Shown here: piece after piece, positions 17,468-26,510 of the stretch
Layout of the letters: each line of letters opens with the position of its first letter
Numbering within the stretch: position 1 is the first letter of the stretch
NCBI RefSeq assembly: GCF_030159255.1
Contig: NZ_BSCT01000019.1
Location: 87,031 to 151,030 of the forward strand
DNA from: Bradyrhizobium sp. SSBR45G
GTDB lineage: Bacteria > Pseudomonadota > Alphaproteobacteria > Rhizobiales > Xanthobacteraceae
Direction: 5' to 3'
Length of the DNA stretch: 64,000 nucleotides
Notes under the pieces: model-generated
What the model was told of the DNA's origin: nothing
Databases searched by the model: none
Seen by the model: only the letters and a program-made list of their open reading frames with translations
Translations under genes and position numbers: made by a program

Positions 17468-18738
17468 CCGCCGTCGCCGAGATCAAGGGCTGGTGTCCCG
17501 GTGCACGCCGGCCGATGCCGAGCGGCGACGGGCTCATCGTCCGGGTTCGGCCGCATGGCGGCGCATTGTCGGTTTCGGCGCTGGGCGAGCTCGCGCGGGC
17601 CGCGCAACGCTTCGGCAACGGCCAGATCGATCTCACCCGCCGCGCCAATCTGCAGATCCGCGGCGTCTCGGACCAGACGCTCGTGCCGCTGTGGGACCTG
17701 ATGGCCGCGCTCGATCTGCTCGATGCCAGCGCGGAGCTGGAGGCGATCCGCAACATCGTCGTCAATCCGCTGGCAGGACTCGATCCAGCCGAGATCCTGG
17801 ACATGCGTCCTGTCGCCGCCGCGCTGGAAACAAGACTGGCGTCGGATCAGGCGCTCCAGGCCCTGCCGGCCAAGTTCGGCTTCGCGCTGGACGGCGGCGG
17901 CAGGCTGCCGCTTGCGGACCTTGCCGCGGATGTCCGTCTCGTGGCCCAGGTCCGTGACGGAGATTGCCGCGTCGCGATCGGCCTGTCTGGGTCGGATGAC
18001 GTGAGATGGCTGGGAACGACGTCGGTGGCCGATGCTGCGTCGGTGGCAATCCAGCTTACGCGCGTCGTGCTGAAGCTCGGCCCGACGCGCCGGTCCGCGA
18101 CACTGCTCGCGCCAGCGATAGCCACCATCGGCGCCGAACTGGGCCTCGATGGCGCAGGCGCGATGACCCGGTCTGCCACGCCGCAGCGGCGTTGCGGAGT
18201 CATTGCTTTGACGGATCAGACATGCGCCGTCGGTCTCGGTGCCCCGTTCGGACGTCTCGACAGCGATGCTCTGACGCGGCTCGCGGATGTGCTCGCAACC
18301 CATGGCGTCTCCGAGGTCCGTCTGTCGCCCTGGCGCACGCTGTATGTGCCCGCAGGTCCCGAGATCGCAGCGCAGATCGTTGCGGACGCCGCTCGGCTAG
18401 GCCTGATCGTCGACGATGCGGATCCCCTGATGCGCATCGATGCCTGCTCGGGTGCCGGCTGCTGCCCGTCGACCGGCCTTGCCACCCGGCAGCATGCGCG
18501 CGTGCTGGCGGATGCGATGAGGCGCACGCAGTTCAAGGGCACGCTGCACGTTTCGGGCTGCGCCAAGGGCTGCGCCCGCTCGGCGCCCGCCGACATCGTG
18601 TTGATCGGGGAGGGGGAGCGCTACCATCTCGTGCGCGATGGAACGGTCAGGACTGAGGCGTGCGGCACGGTTGATGCCGCCGGCCTCGACGCTGATGGCG
18701 ATGGGCTGTTCGAAGCTGGAGAGAGGGCCCATGTCTGA
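17464..18738 (+). CDS. cobG: Precorrin-3B synthase
   Basis: 424 residues from a GTG that overlaps the cobN stop (GTGA). It is a nitrite/sulfite reductase-like iron-sulfur monooxygenase that uses O2 to convert precorrin-3A to precorrin-3B, the defining aerobic step. The [4Fe-4S] ligands are visible as C328-x5-C334 (ACSGAGCCPS) and C366-x3-C370 (SGCAKGCARS). The ferredoxin-like repeats DLTRRANLQIRGV and RLSPWRTLYVP are in place. An upstream extension of the frame to 17290 has no family similarity. Presence of this gene fixes the pathway as oxygen-dependent up to this step. Confidence 0.93.
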   Translation: MTAVAEIKGWCPGARRPMPSGDGLIVRVRPHGGALSVSALGELARAAQRFGNGQIDLTRRANLQIRGVSDQTLVPLWDLMAALDLLDASAELEAIRNIVVNPLAGLDPAEILDMRPVAAALETRLASDQALQALPAKFGFALDGGGRLPLADLAADVRLVAQVRDGDCRVAIGLSGSDDVRWLGTTSVADAASVAIQLTRVVLKLGPTRRSATLLAPAIATIGAELGLDGAGAMTRSATPQRRCGVIALTDQTCAVGLGAPFGRLDSDALTRLADVLATHGVSEVRLSPWRTLYVPAGPEIAAQIVADAARLGLIVDDADPLMRIDACSGAGCCPSTGLATRQHARVLADAMRRTQFKGTLHVSGCAKGCARSAPADIVLIGEGERYHLVRDGTVRTEACGTVDAAGLDADGDGLFEAGERAHV

Positions 18739-19363
18739 CCTGCGCGACTACATCAAGGATGGCGCGGAGATCTATCGCCGCTCGTTCGCGACCATCCGCG
18801 CCGAGGCCGATCTGTCGCGCTTCCAGGGGCTTGAAGAGAAGATCGCCGTGCGCATCATCCACGCCTGCGGCATGGTCGAGATCACCTCGGATATCGAGAT
18901 GTCCGAGAACTTCGCGGCCGCGGCGCGGGCCGCGCTCGATCGCGGCGCACCGATCCTGTGCGATGCCAAGATGGTGGCGCAGGGAATCACGCGCGCCCGG
19001 CTGCCGGCCGGCAACGAGATCATCTGCACGCTCGATCAAGCCGACGTGCCGGCGCTGGCGGCGCAGCTGGCCACCACGCGCTCGGCTGCGGCGCTGGAGC
19101 TGTGGCGGCCGCATCTCGAAGGCGCGCTGGTCGCGATCGGCAATGCGCCGACCTCGCTGTTTCATCTGCTCGACATGCTGGATCAGGGCGCGCCGCGGCC
19201 GGCCGCGGTGATCGGAACGGCGGTGGGCTTCGTTGGCGCGCGCGAATCCAAGGAGGCGCTCGCGGCCGACGGCCGGGTGCCGTATCTGATCGTCCGGGGA
19301 CGCAAGGGCGGCAGCGCCATGGCGGTTGCCGCCGTGAACGCCATCGCGAGCGATGTCGAATGA
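18731..19363 (+). CDS. cobH: Precorrin-8X methylmutase
   Basis: 210 residues from ATG 18731, overlapping the 3' end of cobG by eight bases. It moves the methyl group from C11 to C12, giving hydrogenobyrinic acid. The catalytic histidine is His44 in RIIHACGM, followed by MSENFAAAARAALDRGAPILCDAKMVAQGI, the family signature. GNAPTSLFHLLDM and GFVGARESKEAL complete the fold. Its stop overlaps the cobI start (ATGA). Confidence 0.95.
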   Translation: MSDLRDYIKDGAEIYRRSFATIRAEADLSRFQGLEEKIAVRIIHACGMVEITSDIEMSENFAAAARAALDRGAPILCDAKMVAQGITRARLPAGNEIICTLDQADVPALAAQLATTRSAAALELWRPHLEGALVAIGNAPTSLFHLLDMLDQGAPRPAAVIGTAVGFVGARESKEALAADGRVPYLIVRGRKGGSAMAVAAVNAIASDVE

Positions 19364-20118
19364 GCCTGCTCGACACCATCGCCGGCACAGCCGGACCCGG
19401 CACGCTCTACGGCATCGGGGTCGGTCCCGGCGACGTGCGCTATTTGACGCTGCGGGCGGCCGGGTTGATCCGCTCAGTCGACGTGATCGCATTCTTTGCC
19501 AAGCGCGGCATGGAAGGCAATGCACGGCGGATCGTCACAGCGCTGATGGAGCCCGGCCGCCATGAGCTGCGGCTGGAATATCCCGTCACCGAAGAGGTGC
19601 CTGTGGCGGATCCTGTCTACGAGGCCCAGATCGGCAACTTCTATCAGCGGGCGGCCGGAAGCATCTCTGCGCATCTTGCGGCAGGACGATCCGTCGGCCT
19701 GCTCGCCGAAGGCGATCCGTTCTTCTATGGCTCGTTCATGCACATGTGGCGCCGGCTTGAGCAGGATCATCCGGTCGAGGTCGTCCCCGGCGTGACCGGC
19801 ATGTCCGGCTGCTGGACCAGGGCCAACGTTCCGATCACCTGGGGTGACGACATCCTGTCGGTGCTGCCCGGCACGCTGGCCGAGGATGTCCTGCAGGATC
19901 GGCTGACGCGCTGCGAGGCCGCCGTGATCATGAAGGTCGGGCGCAATCTCACCAAGGTCAAGCGGGCGATCGCGCGGGCCGGGCTGCTCGATCGTGCCAT
20001 CTATGTCGAGCGCGGCACCATGGAGGCGCAACGCGTCGCGCCGCTCGCCGAGGTGATGCAGGACCGCGGTCCGTATTTCTCGATGATCCTGATCCCGGGA
20101 CAGGGGCGGCGGCTGTGA
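19360..20118 (+). CDS. cobI: Precorrin-2 C20-methyltransferase
   Basis: 252 residues, tetrapyrrole methylase fold using S-adenosylmethionine to methylate C20 of precorrin-2. N-terminal YGIGVGPGDVRYLTLRA at about 17-33 is the first SAM motif, and AEGDPFFYGSFMHMW carries the second (GDPxFY). EVVPGVTGMSGCWTRA follows. The start overlaps cobH by four bases and the end overlaps cobJ by four bases, typical of tight translational coupling across this operon. Confidence 0.95.
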   Translation: MSLLDTIAGTAGPGTLYGIGVGPGDVRYLTLRAAGLIRSVDVIAFFAKRGMEGNARRIVTALMEPGRHELRLEYPVTEEVPVADPVYEAQIGNFYQRAAGSISAHLAAGRSVGLLAEGDPFFYGSFMHMWRRLEQDHPVEVVPGVTGMSGCWTRANVPITWGDDILSVLPGTLAEDVLQDRLTRCEAAVIMKVGRNLTKVKRAIARAGLLDRAIYVERGTMEAQRVAPLAEVMQDRGPYFSMILIPGQGRRL

Positions 20119-20882
20119 CGGGCACGCTGACCATCGTGGGCGTCGGCCCGGGGCGGCGCGAGCTGATCACGCCGGCTGCCTCTGCCGCGATTGCCGACGC
20201 CACCGATCTCATCGGCTATGGTCCCTATCTGGACAGGGTGAGCACCTTGACGCCCGGCCAGATCCGTCATGCCAGCGACAACCGTGTCGAGCTCGATCGT
20301 GCACGCCATGCGCTCGCGCTCGCCAGTGACGGCCGGCGCGTGGCCGTGGTGTCCGGCGGCGATCCCGGCGTGTTTGCGATGGCGGCCGCCGTCTTCGAGG
20401 CGGTCGAGGCCGGCCCGCCGGAATGGCGCGCGCTCGACATCCGCGTCGAGCCCGGCGTCACGGCGATGCTGGCGGCCGCCGCCGAGGTCGGGGCGCCGCT
20501 GGGCGGCGATTTCTGCGCGATCTCGTTGTCCGACAACCTCAAGAGCTGGACCACGATCAGTCGCCGGCTGCAGGCCGCGGCCGGAGCCGACTTCGTCATC
20601 GCGCTCTACAATCCGCTCTCCAAGGCGCGACCGCATCAGCTCGGCGAGGCGTTTGCGCTGCTGCGTGAGATCAAGCCGCCGTCAACCGTGGTGGTGATGG
20701 TGCGTGCCGCCGGCAGCGGCGAGGTCAGGCGGATCATCACCACCCTGGGCGAGGTCGATCCCGACAGCGCCGACATGCGCACGCTGGTGCTGATCGGCTC
20801 GACGGCGACGCGTCTGATCGCGCGCGACGGCAAGGCGCCGTTCGTCTATACGCTGCGGCGTGAAGCCGGGGCCGGCCCATGA
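20115..20882 (+). CDS. cobJ: Precorrin-3B C17-methyltransferase
   Basis: 255 residues from a GTG overlapping the cobI stop. It methylates C17 and contracts the ring of precorrin-3B to give precorrin-4. Motifs are VGVGPGRRELITPAA, DLIGYGPYLDRV, VSGGDPGVFAMAAAVFE and the family-specific SLSDNLKSWTTI and ALYNPLSKARP. The last 37 bases overlap the 3' end of cobK on the opposite strand. Confidence 0.95.
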   Translation: MTGTLTIVGVGPGRRELITPAASAAIADATDLIGYGPYLDRVSTLTPGQIRHASDNRVELDRARHALALASDGRRVAVVSGGDPGVFAMAAAVFEAVEAGPPEWRALDIRVEPGVTAMLAAAAEVGAPLGGDFCAISLSDNLKSWTTISRRLQAAAGADFVIALYNPLSKARPHQLGEAFALLREIKPPSTVVVMVRAAGSGEVRRIITTLGEVDPDSADMRTLVLIGSTATRLIARDGKAPFVYTLRREAGAGP

Positions 20883-21619
20883 GCAAGCTGCGTCTCCAGC
20901 CATTGCAACGCGGCCCGCGCACTGTCCAGCGCGACGCCATGGGGCTTGTCGGGCCGCGCGATCATCACGACCGGAAGGGCGAGCTGTCGTGCGGCGGCGA
21001 TCTTCGCATAGGTCGCAGCTCCGCCGGAGTTCTTCGACACCACGCATGCGATGCGTTCCTGTGCGAGAAAGGCTTGCTCCTTCGCCTCGTCGAACGGTCC
21101 GCGATCCCGGACGAAGCGGATCTCGGGCGGCAGCGCGATATCGCCGGGCGGGTCGATGGTGCGCGCGATGTAGTGATGCTGCGGGGCTGCGGCGAACGCC
21201 GCAAGCTCCAGCCGTCCCAGACTGAGGAACACCCGCGAAGCCGCGAGCCCGAGCGCATGGGCCGCAGCCTCCGCACTGTCGACCTCGATCCAGTGATCAC
21301 CCGCCTGGGATTGCCAGGCCGCGCGCCGGATCGAGGCCAGAGGCAGCGACAGCGCGTGACAGGCGGCCACGGCATGGCGCGAGATCTGATCGGCATAGGG
21401 ATGGGTCGCGTCGACCACCGCATCCACAGCATGATCGCGCAGCCACGCCTCCAGCCCCTCGATGCCGCCGAAGCCGCCGATGCGGGTCGGCAGCGGCTGT
21501 GGCCTTGGCGAGGTCGTGCGGCCGGCCAGCGACAGCGTCGCGTCGAACCGGCTATTGCCGGCCAGCAGCTGCGCCAGCTCCGAAGCCTCGGTCGTTCCGC
21601 CGAGAATAAGAATGCGCAT
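20846..21619 (-). CDS. cobK: Precorrin-6A reductase
   Basis: 257 residues from ATG 21619 (MRILILGGTTEASELAQLL, the dinucleotide-binding start of CobK/CbiJ); an ATG at 21652 would add eleven residues without similarity. It reduces precorrin-6A with NADPH. DATHPYADQISRHAVAAC and VSKNSGGAATYAKIAAAR are family motifs. The gene runs opposite to the operon: its 3' end overlaps cobJ by 37 bases, and its start is 14 bases from the cobL start. Its own promoter must lie inside cobL, or the gene depends on minus-strand transcription from further right. Confidence 0.93.
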   Translation of the reverse strand: MRILILGGTTEASELAQLLAGNSRFDATLSLAGRTTSPRPQPLPTRIGGFGGIEGLEAWLRDHAVDAVVDATHPYADQISRHAVAACHALSLPLASIRRAAWQSQAGDHWIEVDSAEAAAHALGLAASRVFLSLGRLELAAFAAAPQHHYIARTIDPPGDIALPPEIRFVRDRGPFDEAKEQAFLAQERIACVVSKNSGGAATYAKIAAARQLALPVVMIARPDKPHGVALDSARAALQWLETQLAHGPAPASRRSV

Positions 21620-21633
21620 GCGGGGCAGGGTCC

Positions 21634-22869
21634 ATGGTGAGTCCCGATGCAACTTGCAACGTGGTGCGCTGGCTGTCCATCGTCGGCATCGGCGAGGATG
21701 GTCTCGACGGTCTCTCGGCGCAGGCGCGCAATCTCGTCGCGGGGGCGGCGCTCGTCGTCGGCGGTGCGCGTCATCTCGAGCACGCCGCGGCGCTGATCAC
21801 GGGCGAGCGGCTGGCATGGCCGAGCCCGCTGCACCTGGCGTTCGATCAGATTGCCGCGTGCAGGGGACAGTCGGTCGTCGTGCTCGCGAGCGGCGATCCC
21901 TTCAACTACGGCGTCGGCAAGCAGCTGATGCAGCGCTTCGATGCTGCGGAAATGCTGTGCGTGCCGCAGCCTTCCGCCTTCAGCCTGGCAGCCGCCCGGC
22001 TGGGATGGCCGCTGCAGGACGTGGCCCAGGTGACGCTGCACGGGCGGGCGCTCGAGGGCATCATCCGCCATCTGGCGCCTGGCGCGCGCATTCTGGCGCT
22101 GGCCTGGGACGGATCGACTGCCGCAAAGCTGGCTGCATTGCTGACGTCGCGGCACATGGGGCGCTCGCGCTTGACGGTGCTGGAAGCGATCGGCGGTCCG
22201 CAGGAGCGGGTGCGCTGCGCCGACGCCGACGGCTTCGCGCTCTCGGATATTCATCCTCTCACGACGATCGCCGTCGAGGTGATCGCCGAGCCGGACGCGC
22301 CGGTGATCCCGCTGACATCGGGCCTTGCCGACGACCTGTTCGAGCATGACGGCCAGCTTACCAAGCGCGACGTGCGGGCCGTGACCTTGTCGGCGCTGGC
22401 GCCGCGTCCCGGCGAACTGCTGTGGGACGTTGGATTGGGCTCTGGCTCGGTCGCGATCGAATGGCTCCTGCGGCACGGTTCGTTGCGCGCGATCGGCATC
22501 GAGGCGCGGCAGGACCGCGCCGACCGCGCGATGCGCAACGCGCTCGCGCTCGGTGCTCCCGATCTGAAGGTCGTGGTGGGGCGCGCGTCGGCATTGCCGG
22601 CCGGCCTCGAGCCTCCGGATGCGATCTTCATCGGCGGCGGCATTTCTGAAGAGGGCGTCTTCGAATCGGCGTGGTCGCGCCTGAAGCCCGGCGGCCGCCT
22701 TGTCGCCAACGTCATCTCGCTCGAAGGCGAGTCCCGGCTGATCGATCTGTTCGGCAGGCATGGCGGCGAGCTGGTCCGGATCGCGGTGTCGCGCATCGAG
22801 CCGGTCGGCCGCATGCACGGCTGGCGGCAGGCGATGCCGGTCACGCAATGGCGGGTGAACAAGCCATGA
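21634..22869 (+). CDS. cobL: Precorrin-6B C5,15-methyltransferase (decarboxylating)
   Basis: 411 residues, a fusion of CbiE-like and CbiT-like domains. The N-terminal tetrapyrrole methylase half (about 1-200) has WLSIVGIGEDGLDGL and VLASGDPFNYGVGK. The C-terminal class I SAM methyltransferase half (about 210-411) has LWDVGLGSGSVAIEWLL and DAIFIGGGISEEGVFES. It methylates C5 and C15 and removes the C12 acetate carboxyl of precorrin-6B. Only 14 bases separate its start from the divergent cobK start, so it is presumably carried on the transcript that reads through cobJ. Confidence 0.95.
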   Translation: MVSPDATCNVVRWLSIVGIGEDGLDGLSAQARNLVAGAALVVGGARHLEHAAALITGERLAWPSPLHLAFDQIAACRGQSVVVLASGDPFNYGVGKQLMQRFDAAEMLCVPQPSAFSLAAARLGWPLQDVAQVTLHGRALEGIIRHLAPGARILALAWDGSTAAKLAALLTSRHMGRSRLTVLEAIGGPQERVRCADADGFALSDIHPLTTIAVEVIAEPDAPVIPLTSGLADDLFEHDGQLTKRDVRAVTLSALAPRPGELLWDVGLGSGSVAIEWLLRHGSLRAIGIEARQDRADRAMRNALALGAPDLKVVVGRASALPAGLEPPDAIFIGGGISEEGVFESAWSRLKPGGRLVANVISLEGESRLIDLFGRHGGELVRIAVSRIEPVGRMHGWRQAMPVTQWRVNKP

Positions 22870-23264
22870 TCGCGCTCGGGATTGGCTGTCGTCGTGAGGC
22901 GAGTGCGGAAGACATCGGCAGCGTTGTCGCAGAGGCGCTGACCGCTGCGCGCATCGCGCTCGACGATGTCGCGGTGATCGCAACCGCGCTCGACAAGCTC
23001 CGGGAGCCCGGCGTGATCGAGACGGCACAGCGGCTTGGACGGCCGCTGCTCGGGATCGGCACCGACGATCTCGCGGCCGTCGCCGATCTTGCCGTGACGC
23101 GCAGCGATCTCGTCCAGCGTCTCAAGGGCGTGCCATCCATTGCGGAGACTGCAGCGCTCGCCGCCGCGGGCCGCCATGCGCGGCTGATCCTGCCGCGACT
23201 GGCCCATGCCTCTGCGACCTGTGCTCTGGCGCAAGGCGAGGGCGCTGCGGAGAACGGCCGATGA
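22866..23264 (+). CDS. cobE: Cobalamin biosynthesis protein CobE (CbiG C-terminal-like)
   Basis: 132 residues from ATG 22866, overlapping cobL by four bases. The start GIGCRREASAEDI and the middle segment ATALDKLREPGVIETAQRLGRPLLG are characteristic of CobE, which matches the C-terminal domain of CbiG. In the aerobic pathway CobE is needed in vivo but its biochemical role is less clear; handling of intermediates around precorrin-5 is the usual suggestion. The stop overlaps the cobM start. Confidence 0.88.
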   Translation: MIALGIGCRREASAEDIGSVVAEALTAARIALDDVAVIATALDKLREPGVIETAQRLGRPLLGIGTDDLAAVADLAVTRSDLVQRLKGVPSIAETAALAAAGRHARLILPRLAHASATCALAQGEGAAENGR

Positions 23265-24022
23265 CGGTGCATTTCATCGGTGCCGGACCTGGCGCGGCCG
23301 ATCTGATCACCTTGCGCGGCCGCGACCTGATCGCGCGCTGCCCGGTGTGTCTCTATGCCGGCTCGCTTGTCCCGAAGGCGCTGCTCGATCATTGCCCGCC
23401 GGGCGCGCGTCTCGTCGATACCGCGCCGCTGGCGCTCGACGAGATCATCGCCGAGATGGTCCGGGCCACCGCCGCGGGCGAGGAGGTGGCGCGGCTGCAC
23501 TCGGGCGACCTCTCGATCTGGAGCGCGCTCGGCGAGCAGCTGCGGCGTCTCGACGCGCTCGAGATCGCCTACACGGTGACACCCGGCGTACCGTCCTTCT
23601 CGGCCGCGGCCGCCGCGCTCGGCCGCGAGCTGACCCTGCCGGGGTTGGCCCAGTCGGTCGTGCTGACGCGCACGTCCGGCCGCGCTTCGGCCATGCCCGA
23701 GACGGAACAGCTGTCCTTGTTCGCGCAATCGCGCGCCACGCTCGCCATCCATCTGTCGATCCATGTGCTGGACAAGGTCGTCGACGAGCTGCGCCCGCAT
23801 TACGGCGACGATTGTCCGATCGCCATTGTCTATCGCGCGAGCTGGCCGGATGAGCGCGTCGTGACCGGCACGCTCGCGACCATCGCTGCGCAGGTCGCGA
23901 CGGAGCCGATGGAGCGCACTGCGCTGATCCTGGTCGGCCGTGCGCTCGGCGCGGAGGATTTTCGCAACAGCGCGCTCTACGACGCCGACTATCAGCGGCG
24001 CTTTCGCGGGAGAGGCGAATGA
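23261..24022 (+). CDS. cobM: Precorrin-4 C11-methyltransferase
   Basis: 253 residues. Tetrapyrrole methylase that methylates C11 of precorrin-4 to give precorrin-5. It opens with VHFIGAGPGAADLITLRGRD and CLYAGSLVPKALLDHCP, both typical of CobM/CbiF. RLHSGDLSIWSALGEQLRRLD carries the second SAM loop and YTVTPGVPSFSAAAAALGRELTLP (seen in pieces) completes it. The 3' end overlaps cbiD, on the opposite strand, by 31 bases. Confidence 0.95.
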   Translation: MTVHFIGAGPGAADLITLRGRDLIARCPVCLYAGSLVPKALLDHCPPGARLVDTAPLALDEIIAEMVRATAAGEEVARLHSGDLSIWSALGEQLRRLDALEIAYTVTPGVPSFSAAAAALGRELTLPGLAQSVVLTRTSGRASAMPETEQLSLFAQSRATLAIHLSIHVLDKVVDELRPHYGDDCPIAIVYRASWPDERVVTGTLATIAAQVATEPMERTALILVGRALGAEDFRNSALYDADYQRRFRGRGE

Positions 24023-25122
24023 GCCGGTCCGCTGCTCTGGCCGACCAGTCTGCCGTCGCGATCGAACACGGCGATGTCGAGCGCGATGGCGTCGTTGCCG
24101 AGGGCACGGTGCGCGGTCTGCCACGCAGCCTCGGCCACGATCGCGCCCGCAGGGAATTCCGCACGCTCGGCGTCCTGCAGCACCTGCAGCGCGGTGTTGG
24201 CGCCGCGCGCCGTGGCGACCAGCGCATCCGGCGCGCCTGCGTCGTGCAGCGTTTGCGCGAGCCAGCCGAGATCGACCTCGCCGGCCCGCGAATGCAGATC
24301 GAGCAGGCCCTGGCCGAGCTTGGTCATCTTGGCGAAGCCGCCGGCCACCGTCACGCGCGGGACGGGATGACGGCTCAGATATTTCAACATGCCGCCGGCG
24401 AAGTCGCCCATGTCGATCAGCGCGGCGTTGGGCAGGTCGTGGAGCTGCTGCACGGCCTTCTCCGACGTGCTGCCGGTGGCGCCGGCGATGTGCGGCAGGC
24501 CGCTCGCGCGCGCGACATCGATGCCGCGGTAGATCGAATGGATCCAGGCGGCGCAGCTGAAGGGCACCACGATCCCCGTCGTGCCAAGGATCGACAGCCC
24601 GCCGACGATGCCGAGCCGCGGGTTCAGCGTCTTCTTCGCCAGCTCCTCGCCACCGGGAATGGAGATCTCGATGATCACGTCCCGCGTCGCGCCGAGCGCG
24701 GCGGCGGCCTCGAAGATCGCTGTCGAGATCATCTCGCGGGGCACCGGATTGATCGCGGGCTCCCCGGGCGGCAGCGGCAGTCCCGGCCTGGTCACCGTTC
24801 CGACGCCGGGACCTGCACGGAACGTGATGCCGGTTCCAGCCGCGCCGTGCTGCACCGTCACCTTGATCAGGGCGCCATGGGTGACGTCGGGATCGTCGCC
24901 GGCATCTTTCACGACCGCGGCGGTCGCGTTTGCATCGCAGGACTCGTGCATCGCCACAGCAAAGCTGACGCGGCGCCCGCCGGGCAGGGCGATCTCGACC
25001 ATCGCGGGACAGCTGCCGGTGGCCAGCAGCTCATAGGCTGCGCGCGCGGCCGCCGTCGCGCAGCTGCCGGTGGTCCAGCCACGTTTCAGTGGTCGGTTCG
25101 GCGCGGCCACAGGTTCCATCAT
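23992..25122 (-). CDS. cbiD: Precorrin-5B C1-methyltransferase of the CbiD type
   Basis: 376 residues from the ATG at 25122; ATG 25119 and 25134 are alternatives, and no ribosome site is decisive. The family signature RGWTTGSCATAAARAAYELL begins about 13 residues in. GIVGGLSILGTTGIVVPFS, DMGDFAGGMLKYLSRHP and VAGGFAKMTKLGQGLLDLHS follow. CbiD methylates C1 in the oxygen-independent route, whereas aerobic pathways classically use CobF. No cobF is visible here, so CbiD presumably does this step beside CobG. The gene lies antisense between cobM and cobB. Confidence 0.93.
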   Translation of the reverse strand: MMEPVAAPNRPLKRGWTTGSCATAAARAAYELLATGSCPAMVEIALPGGRRVSFAVAMHESCDANATAAVVKDAGDDPDVTHGALIKVTVQHGAAGTGITFRAGPGVGTVTRPGLPLPPGEPAINPVPREMISTAIFEAAAALGATRDVIIEISIPGGEELAKKTLNPRLGIVGGLSILGTTGIVVPFSCAAWIHSIYRGIDVARASGLPHIAGATGSTSEKAVQQLHDLPNAALIDMGDFAGGMLKYLSRHPVPRVTVAGGFAKMTKLGQGLLDLHSRAGEVDLGWLAQTLHDAGAPDALVATARGANTALQVLQDAERAEFPAGAIVAEAAWQTAHRALGNDAIALDIAVFDRDGRLVGQSSGPAHSPLPRKRR

Positions 25123-25169
25123 GGCCGACCGCATAGCACATTTTGCCGGCACACGGCGGTGCTCCGGCC

Positions 25170-26510
25170 ATGACGGCAGCGGCCCCCAGGGGGATCATCA
25201 TTGCAGCGCCGCGTTCGGGCGCCGGCAAGACCACCGTGACGCTCGGGCTGCTGCGCGCCCTGGCGCGGCGCGGCCTGCGCGTGCAGCCGTTCAAATGCGG
25301 TCCGGACTACATCGACCTCGCCTTTCATTCGGTCGCGGCCGAGCGGACCAGCTACAATCTCGACAGCTGGGCGATGTCGGAGGCGCAGCTCACCGGGCTG
25401 GTCTCCAGCGTGACGGCCGACGCCGACATCGCCGTCGTCGAAGGCGTCATGGGCCTGTTCGACGGCGCCCCGCAGGTCGGCCGCGCGGGCCGCGGCTCGG
25501 CCGCGGATCTCGCAGCGCTGCTCGGCTGGCCGGTGGTGCTCGTTCTCGACGTCAGCGGCCAGACCGAGACGGCTGCCGCCGTCGCACTCGGCTGCGCGCG
25601 CTTTCGCGACGACGTTGAAGTCGCCGGCGTGATCCTCAATCGCGTCGCGAGCGAGCGGCACCGGGCGTTGATCGCGCCCGCTTTCGCGACCGTCGGGATC
25701 GGCATTCTCGGCGCGCTGGCGCGCGATGGGCAGTTGACGCTGCCGGAGCGCCATCTCGGCCTGGTCCAGGCTCAGGAGATCAGCGCGATCGAAACCCATC
25801 TCGACCGTCTGGCGACACAAATCTCCACGTCCGTCGATCTCGATGCGGTGCTTGCCCTCGCGCGCCCGATGCGCACGACGGGTCGGGCCGTGCAGCTGCA
25901 GCGCTTCGGCATCGATCCGCCGGGACAGCGTATCGCGCAGGCTGCGGACGCCGCGTTCTCGTTCAGCTACCCGCATCTCCTGCGGCATTGGCAAGCGGCG
26001 GGCGCCGAAATCGTGCCGTTCTCGCCGCTGAACGATGAGGCTCCCGATCCCGCTGCCGATGCGGTGTGGCTGCCGGGCGGCTATCCCGAATTGCATGCGG
26101 GACGATTGGCGTCGGCCGGCTGCTTCCTTGGCGGCCTGCGCGCGATGGCCTCACGCGGCGTTCCGATTCACGGCGAGTGCGGCGGCTACATGACGCTGGG
26201 GGCAGGGCTGGAAGACGCGCACGGCGTGCGGCACGCGATGTCCGGCCTGCTGTCGCTGGAAACCTCGTTCGCCAAGCGCCGCCTGCATCTCGGCTATCGC
26301 CGGGCGGCGCTGCTGGCCGACTGCAGCCTCGGCCCGAAGGGAACGGTGGTTCACGGTCACGAGTTCCACTATGCGACGATCCTGCAGGAGGCGGACGATC
26401 CGCTGATCGACTGTCGCGATGCGACGGGTCGCGCCATCGCCGAGCGCGGTGCGCGGCGCGGAACGGTGACCGGGACATTCCTGCACGTCCTGAGCGGAGA
26501 GAGCGCATGA
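25170..26510 (+). CDS. cobB: Hydrogenobyrinic acid a,c-diamide synthase (glutamine-hydrolysing)
   Basis: 446 residues from ATG 25170; a TTG at 25143 would extend it by nine residues but is less likely. It amidates the a and c carboxylates using ATP and glutamine before cobalt insertion. N-terminal P-loop GIIIAAPRSGAGKTTVTLG, then VQPFKCGPDYIDLAFHS and VEGVMGLFDG. The C-terminal amidotransferase domain has WLPGGYPELHA and HGECGGYMTLG with the catalytic cysteine, then HGHEFHYATI. The stop overlaps the bluB start. Confidence 0.95.
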   Translation: MTAAAPRGIIIAAPRSGAGKTTVTLGLLRALARRGLRVQPFKCGPDYIDLAFHSVAAERTSYNLDSWAMSEAQLTGLVSSVTADADIAVVEGVMGLFDGAPQVGRAGRGSAADLAALLGWPVVLVLDVSGQTETAAAVALGCARFRDDVEVAGVILNRVASERHRALIAPAFATVGIGILGALARDGQLTLPERHLGLVQAQEISAIETHLDRLATQISTSVDLDAVLALARPMRTTGRAVQLQRFGIDPPGQRIAQAADAAFSFSYPHLLRHWQAAGAEIVPFSPLNDEAPDPAADAVWLPGGYPELHAGRLASAGCFLGGLRAMASRGVPIHGECGGYMTLGAGLEDAHGVRHAMSGLLSLETSFAKRRLHLGYRRAALLADCSLGPKGTVVHGHEFHYATILQEADDPLIDCRDATGRAIAERGARRGTVTGTFLHVLSGESA

